Both the position numbers and the translations under genes were made by a program. 7,729 nt of DNA from Acidobacteriota bacterium (lineage in GTDB: Bacteria > Acidobacteriota > Blastocatellia > Pyrinomonadales > Pyrinomonadaceae), in assembly GCA_005790265.1 (NCBI GenBank), contig SXVE01000428.1:1-7729 (forward strand), written 5' to 3'. Below the pieces are notes generated by a model that was not told the DNA's origin, searched no databases, and saw only the letters and a list, made by a program, of their open reading frames with translations. Shown here piece after piece: positions 5,822-7,729 of this stretch (the stretch's first letter is position 1; each line of letters begins with the position of its first letter).

Positions 5822-5848
5822 AAAAAAAATTCCCCAGTTTCCCGGGAA
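5822..5848 (-). terminator. Possible weak terminator of aroK
   Basis: On the minus strand TTCCC (5848-5844) can pair with GGGAA (5834-5830) around a 9-base loop, followed directly by eight T (5829-5822), about 60 bases past the aroK stop. The stem is only 5 bp, and it competes with the self-complementary TTTCCCGGGAAA at 5838-5849. The rest of the 173-base gap 5734-5906 must contain the promoter of the BON lipoprotein gene, but I see no convincing -35/-10 pair there. Confidence 0.4.
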
Positions 5849-5906
5849 AATATTGATCAGTCGCAATGCGATGAAATATATTAAAACATTTTTCGTAAAA
5901 ATACAG

Positions 5907-6428
5907 TTAAATTTTACAAAAAACTTCTTCGGCAATTTGATTGGCGATATCGTATGAATTAAAGCCCGGTTTGATAATAAAATGCCAGTCGGCGAGACAG
6001 TATAATTTTTCGCGTTCTTCAAAAAGACGCTGCGTTTGAGTTTTGCTCGCGGCAAGCGGTCTTTCCTTGCGCGAAAATTTGATGTTTTGCCAGCAATGGT
6101 CGAAAGTTGATTCGAGCCAGACGCTGATAAAACCGTGTGATTTGATCAAACGGCGATTTTCCGCAATCGTCCACGTGCCGCCGCCGAGCGAGAGAATCGG
6201 CGCGCTCAAATTTTGCAGCACGTTCTCCAAATTTGCCGTTTCGATCTGGCGAAATCGGGCTTCGCCTTCCGCCTTAATAATATCGGCGATGGCGCGCCGT
6301 TCGTTGTGAATAATGACGTCGTCGAGATCGAGCCGTTCGCAGTCGAGCAGACAAGCGAGATGACGCGCGACGCTGGATTTTCCAACGCCCATAAAGCCCG
6401 TCAAAACTATTTTCTGCTGCAAATCCAT
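5907..6428 (-). CDS. aroK: Shikimate kinase
   Basis: This enzyme phosphorylates shikimate at the 3-hydroxyl with ATP in the cytoplasm, just before the EPSP synthase step. It has 173 residues, the usual family length. Walker A is G11-F-M-G-V-G-K-S18. Shikimate-binding positions follow: D34 and D36 (LDLDD), G55-E-A-R-F-R60, and the G82-G-G84 loop. R123-P-L125 opens the lid region, and R139 in EEREKLY fits the usual adenine-side Arg. Nothing appears damaged. The aroA fragment lies 129 bases upstream on the same strand, so both may be co-transcribed, or aroK may use its own weak promoter in that gap. No strong ribosome binding site is visible before the ATG; the nearest candidate is an AAGG about 13 bases upstream. 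Confidence 0.95.
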   Translation of the reverse strand: MDLQQKIVLTGFMGVGKSSVARHLACLLDCERLDLDDVIIHNERRAIADIIKAEGEARFRQIETANLENVLQNLSAPILSLGGGTWTIAENRRLIKSHGFISVWLESTFDHCWQNIKFSRKERPLAASKTQTQRLFEEREKLYCLADWHFIIKPGFNSYDIANQIAEEVFCKI

Positions 6429-6456
6429 TATTTATAAAAGCCTTGTGAAATCAAAA

Positions 6457-6485
6457 GTTAAAAAATTAATTCGTCCGTATGACAA
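6457..6485 (-). promoter_or_regulatory. Candidate aroK promoter
   Basis: In the aroA-aroK gap the minus strand reads TTGTCA (6485-6480), then 17 bases, then TTTAAC (6462-6457). This is a near-consensus -35 with a weaker -10 (4 of 6), about 30 bases before the aroK ATG. The rest of the gap (6429-6557) shows nothing else I can support. Confidence 0.3.
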
Positions 6486-6557
6486 TGTCCGACTTAGCGA
6501 AATCGTCGCTTCTGCTTTTGAGCCGCCGCTATTTTCTCAATTTAAGCTGATTTCAAG

Positions 6558-7729
6558 TTAATTGACAACCGATTTCAGCACGTCGAAAAATTCGGGAAAT
6601 GAAACCGCCGCGCATTCGGCGCCGAGAATTTCGGTTTCGCCCGTCGCAAAAAGTCCGGCGACGGCAAAAGCCATCGCGATTCGATGATCGCCGAACGAAT
6701 CAATCGTTGCGCCGCTCAAATTCGATTGATAAACGCGCAATCCGTCGGGAAATTCTTCGACTTTGGCGTTCATTCGCCGCAAATTTTCGACGACCGCCGC
6801 GATGCGGTCGGATTCTTTGACGCGCAATTCCGCCGCGTCGCGAATTTCCAAACCGTTTTCCATTTGCGTGCCGAAAATCGCCAGAATCGGAATTTCGTCA
6901 ATTAAATTGGCGATAATTTCGCCGCTGACAACATTCGCGCCGGAACGCGCCGGAAAATTTTGACTGCCGCGAACGCGCAAATCGCCGACGATTTCATTGC
7001 ACGCTTTTTCTTCGTGCAAAATTTCGATGTTCGCGCCGAATCGCTGCAAAACATCGAGAATCGCGGTGCGCGTCGGGTTTAATCCGACATTTTTGATGAC
7101 GATTTCCGAATCGGGCAGACACGCCGCCGCAACCGTAAAAAAAGCCGCTGAAGAAATATCCGACGGCACATTTAAATCGCGCGCGACGAGTTTTGAATTC
7201 GCGTCAATCGTGATTTCCTGCACGAATCCGTCGGCAGTTTCGACGAAATTTTCTTCAAGTTGCGCGCCGAGATAAGCGAGCATCAATTCCGTGTGATTGC
7301 GCGAAGTCGCCGCGCGCATTTTCGCCGCCGGATTGCGCACAGTCGTTTTTCCGTCCGCATTCAACCCGGCGAGCAGAACGCACGACTTAACCTGTGCGCT
7401 CGCGACCGGCATTTCGTAAACGATTGAGCGCAGAGGATTAACGCCGGAAATTTTCACCGGCAAATGATTTTCCTCGGCTTCGATTCGCGCGTTCATCTGC
7501 GCGAGCGGCGCGATCACGCGTTTCATCGGACGTTTCGACAAAGATTCGTCGCCGATTAAAACCGATTCAAAATTTTGACCGGCGAGAACTCCGCTTAAAA
7601 GCCGCACGGTCGTTCCGCTGTTGCCGCAATCGAGCGACTCGACGGGCGCGCGAAAACCGTTTTTGCCGACGCCTTTAATGCGCACGTTTGCATTTTCGCG
7701 CTCGATTTCAACGCCCAATTTTTCCAAAC
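6558..7729 (-). CDS. aroA: EPSP synthase, N-terminus outside window
   Basis: This is 5-enolpyruvylshikimate-3-phosphate synthase, which joins phosphoenolpyruvate to shikimate-3-phosphate. About 390 residues are visible of the usual 430 or so. The frame runs off the right edge, and the codon at 7727 is TTG within the conserved EKLGVEI segment, so it is not the start. Residues counted from there: LDCGNSGTTVRLLSG (32-46), GDESLSKRPMKRV (59-71), ASAQVKSCVLLAGLN (109-123), SRNHTELM (142-149), then further on PSDISSAAF, LNPTRTAIL, DEIPILAI, ELRVKESDRI and FGDHRIAMAFAVAG. All active-site segments appear intact. RxHxE, SAQxK and NxTR resemble Bacillus/CP4-like (class II) enzymes more than the E. coli class. 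The loop RNPAAKMRAATSRNHTE is some residues longer than the usual EP-x-x-SRDHTE. Confidence 0.95.
   Translation of the reverse strand, partial: LEKLGVEIERENANVRIKGVGKNGFRAPVESLDCGNSGTTVRLLSGVLAGQNFESVLIGDESLSKRPMKRVIAPLAQMNARIEAEENHLPVKISGVNPLRSIVYEMPVASAQVKSCVLLAGLNADGKTTVRNPAAKMRAATSRNHTELMLAYLGAQLEENFVETADGFVQEITIDANSKLVARDLNVPSDISSAAFFTVAAACLPDSEIVIKNVGLNPTRTAILDVLQRFGANIEILHEEKACNEIVGDLRVRGSQNFPARSGANVVSGEIIANLIDEIPILAIFGTQMENGLEIRDAAELRVKESDRIAAVVENLRRMNAKVEEFPDGLRVYQSNLSGATIDSFGDHRIAMAFAVAGLFATGETEILGAECAAVSFPEFFDVLKSVVN

Noticed and set aside
5838..5849. Perfect palindrome TTTCCCGGGAAA as an operator
   Set aside because: Single copy with no regulator nearby and no clear promoter. A 12-base palindrome is weak evidence; it is noted only under the possible aroK terminator.
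5489..5884. Plus-strand frame of 131 residues with a hydrophobic Val-rich part
   Set aside because: It is the antisense of the BON lipoprotein's Asn/Thr repeats and extends over its promoter region.
7725..7727. TTG as the aroA start codon
   Set aside because: The frame stays open to the window edge, and the EPSP synthase family has more conserved residues before this point. The gene is truncated by the window.

Overview
The window (7.7 kb) reads as chromosomal DNA from a Gram-negative bacterium, most likely an Acidobacteriota of the Blastocatellia/Pyrinomonas type. This placement is an inference. It rests on lipoprotein signal peptides, Asn/Thr-rich lipoprotein linkers, a proline-rich tail on an M56 peptidase, and a mix of GC-rich codons with A-rich stretches. 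No rRNA, tRNA, CRISPR array, insertion sequence or transposase was seen.

Left part, plus strand (1-4081). The end of an AT-rich gene of unknown function (to 340) is followed by a three-gene beta-lactam resistance cassette. A promoter at 442-469 carries two copies of a 15-base dyad (450-465 and 478-493), placed as BlaI/MecI-type operators would be. It drives a lipoprotein class A beta-lactamase (506-1468, PER/CfxA-like), a BlaI/MecI repressor (1518-1943), and an M56 (BlaR1/MecR1-type) membrane zinc peptidase (1943-4081) whose start overlaps the repressor stop. A strong hairpin terminator at 4095-4129 ends the unit.

The unusual part is the third gene. The N-terminal membrane peptidase keeps its HELIH zinc site. 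Where BlaR1 carries a penicillin-binding sensor, this protein has a polysaccharide-deacetylase-like (NodB-fold) domain in which four expected catalytic or metal-binding positions are changed, followed by a polyproline tail. My hypothesis is that the circuit senses a cell-wall sugar fragment or similar ligand through a dead enzyme instead of being acylated by the antibiotic.

Middle part, minus strand (4154-5733). A secreted protein of unknown function converges on the cassette. Upstream of it are a Kbp/YgaU-like BON-LysM protein and a BON-domain lipoprotein, probably co-transcribed. A long hairpin (4868-4922) separates this pair from the secreted-protein gene.

Right part, minus strand (5907-7729). 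Shikimate kinase (aroK) lies downstream of the 3'-terminal part of EPSP synthase (aroA, N-terminus beyond the window). Together they cover two steps of the shikimate pathway. No gene-free stretch exceeds about 175 bases.
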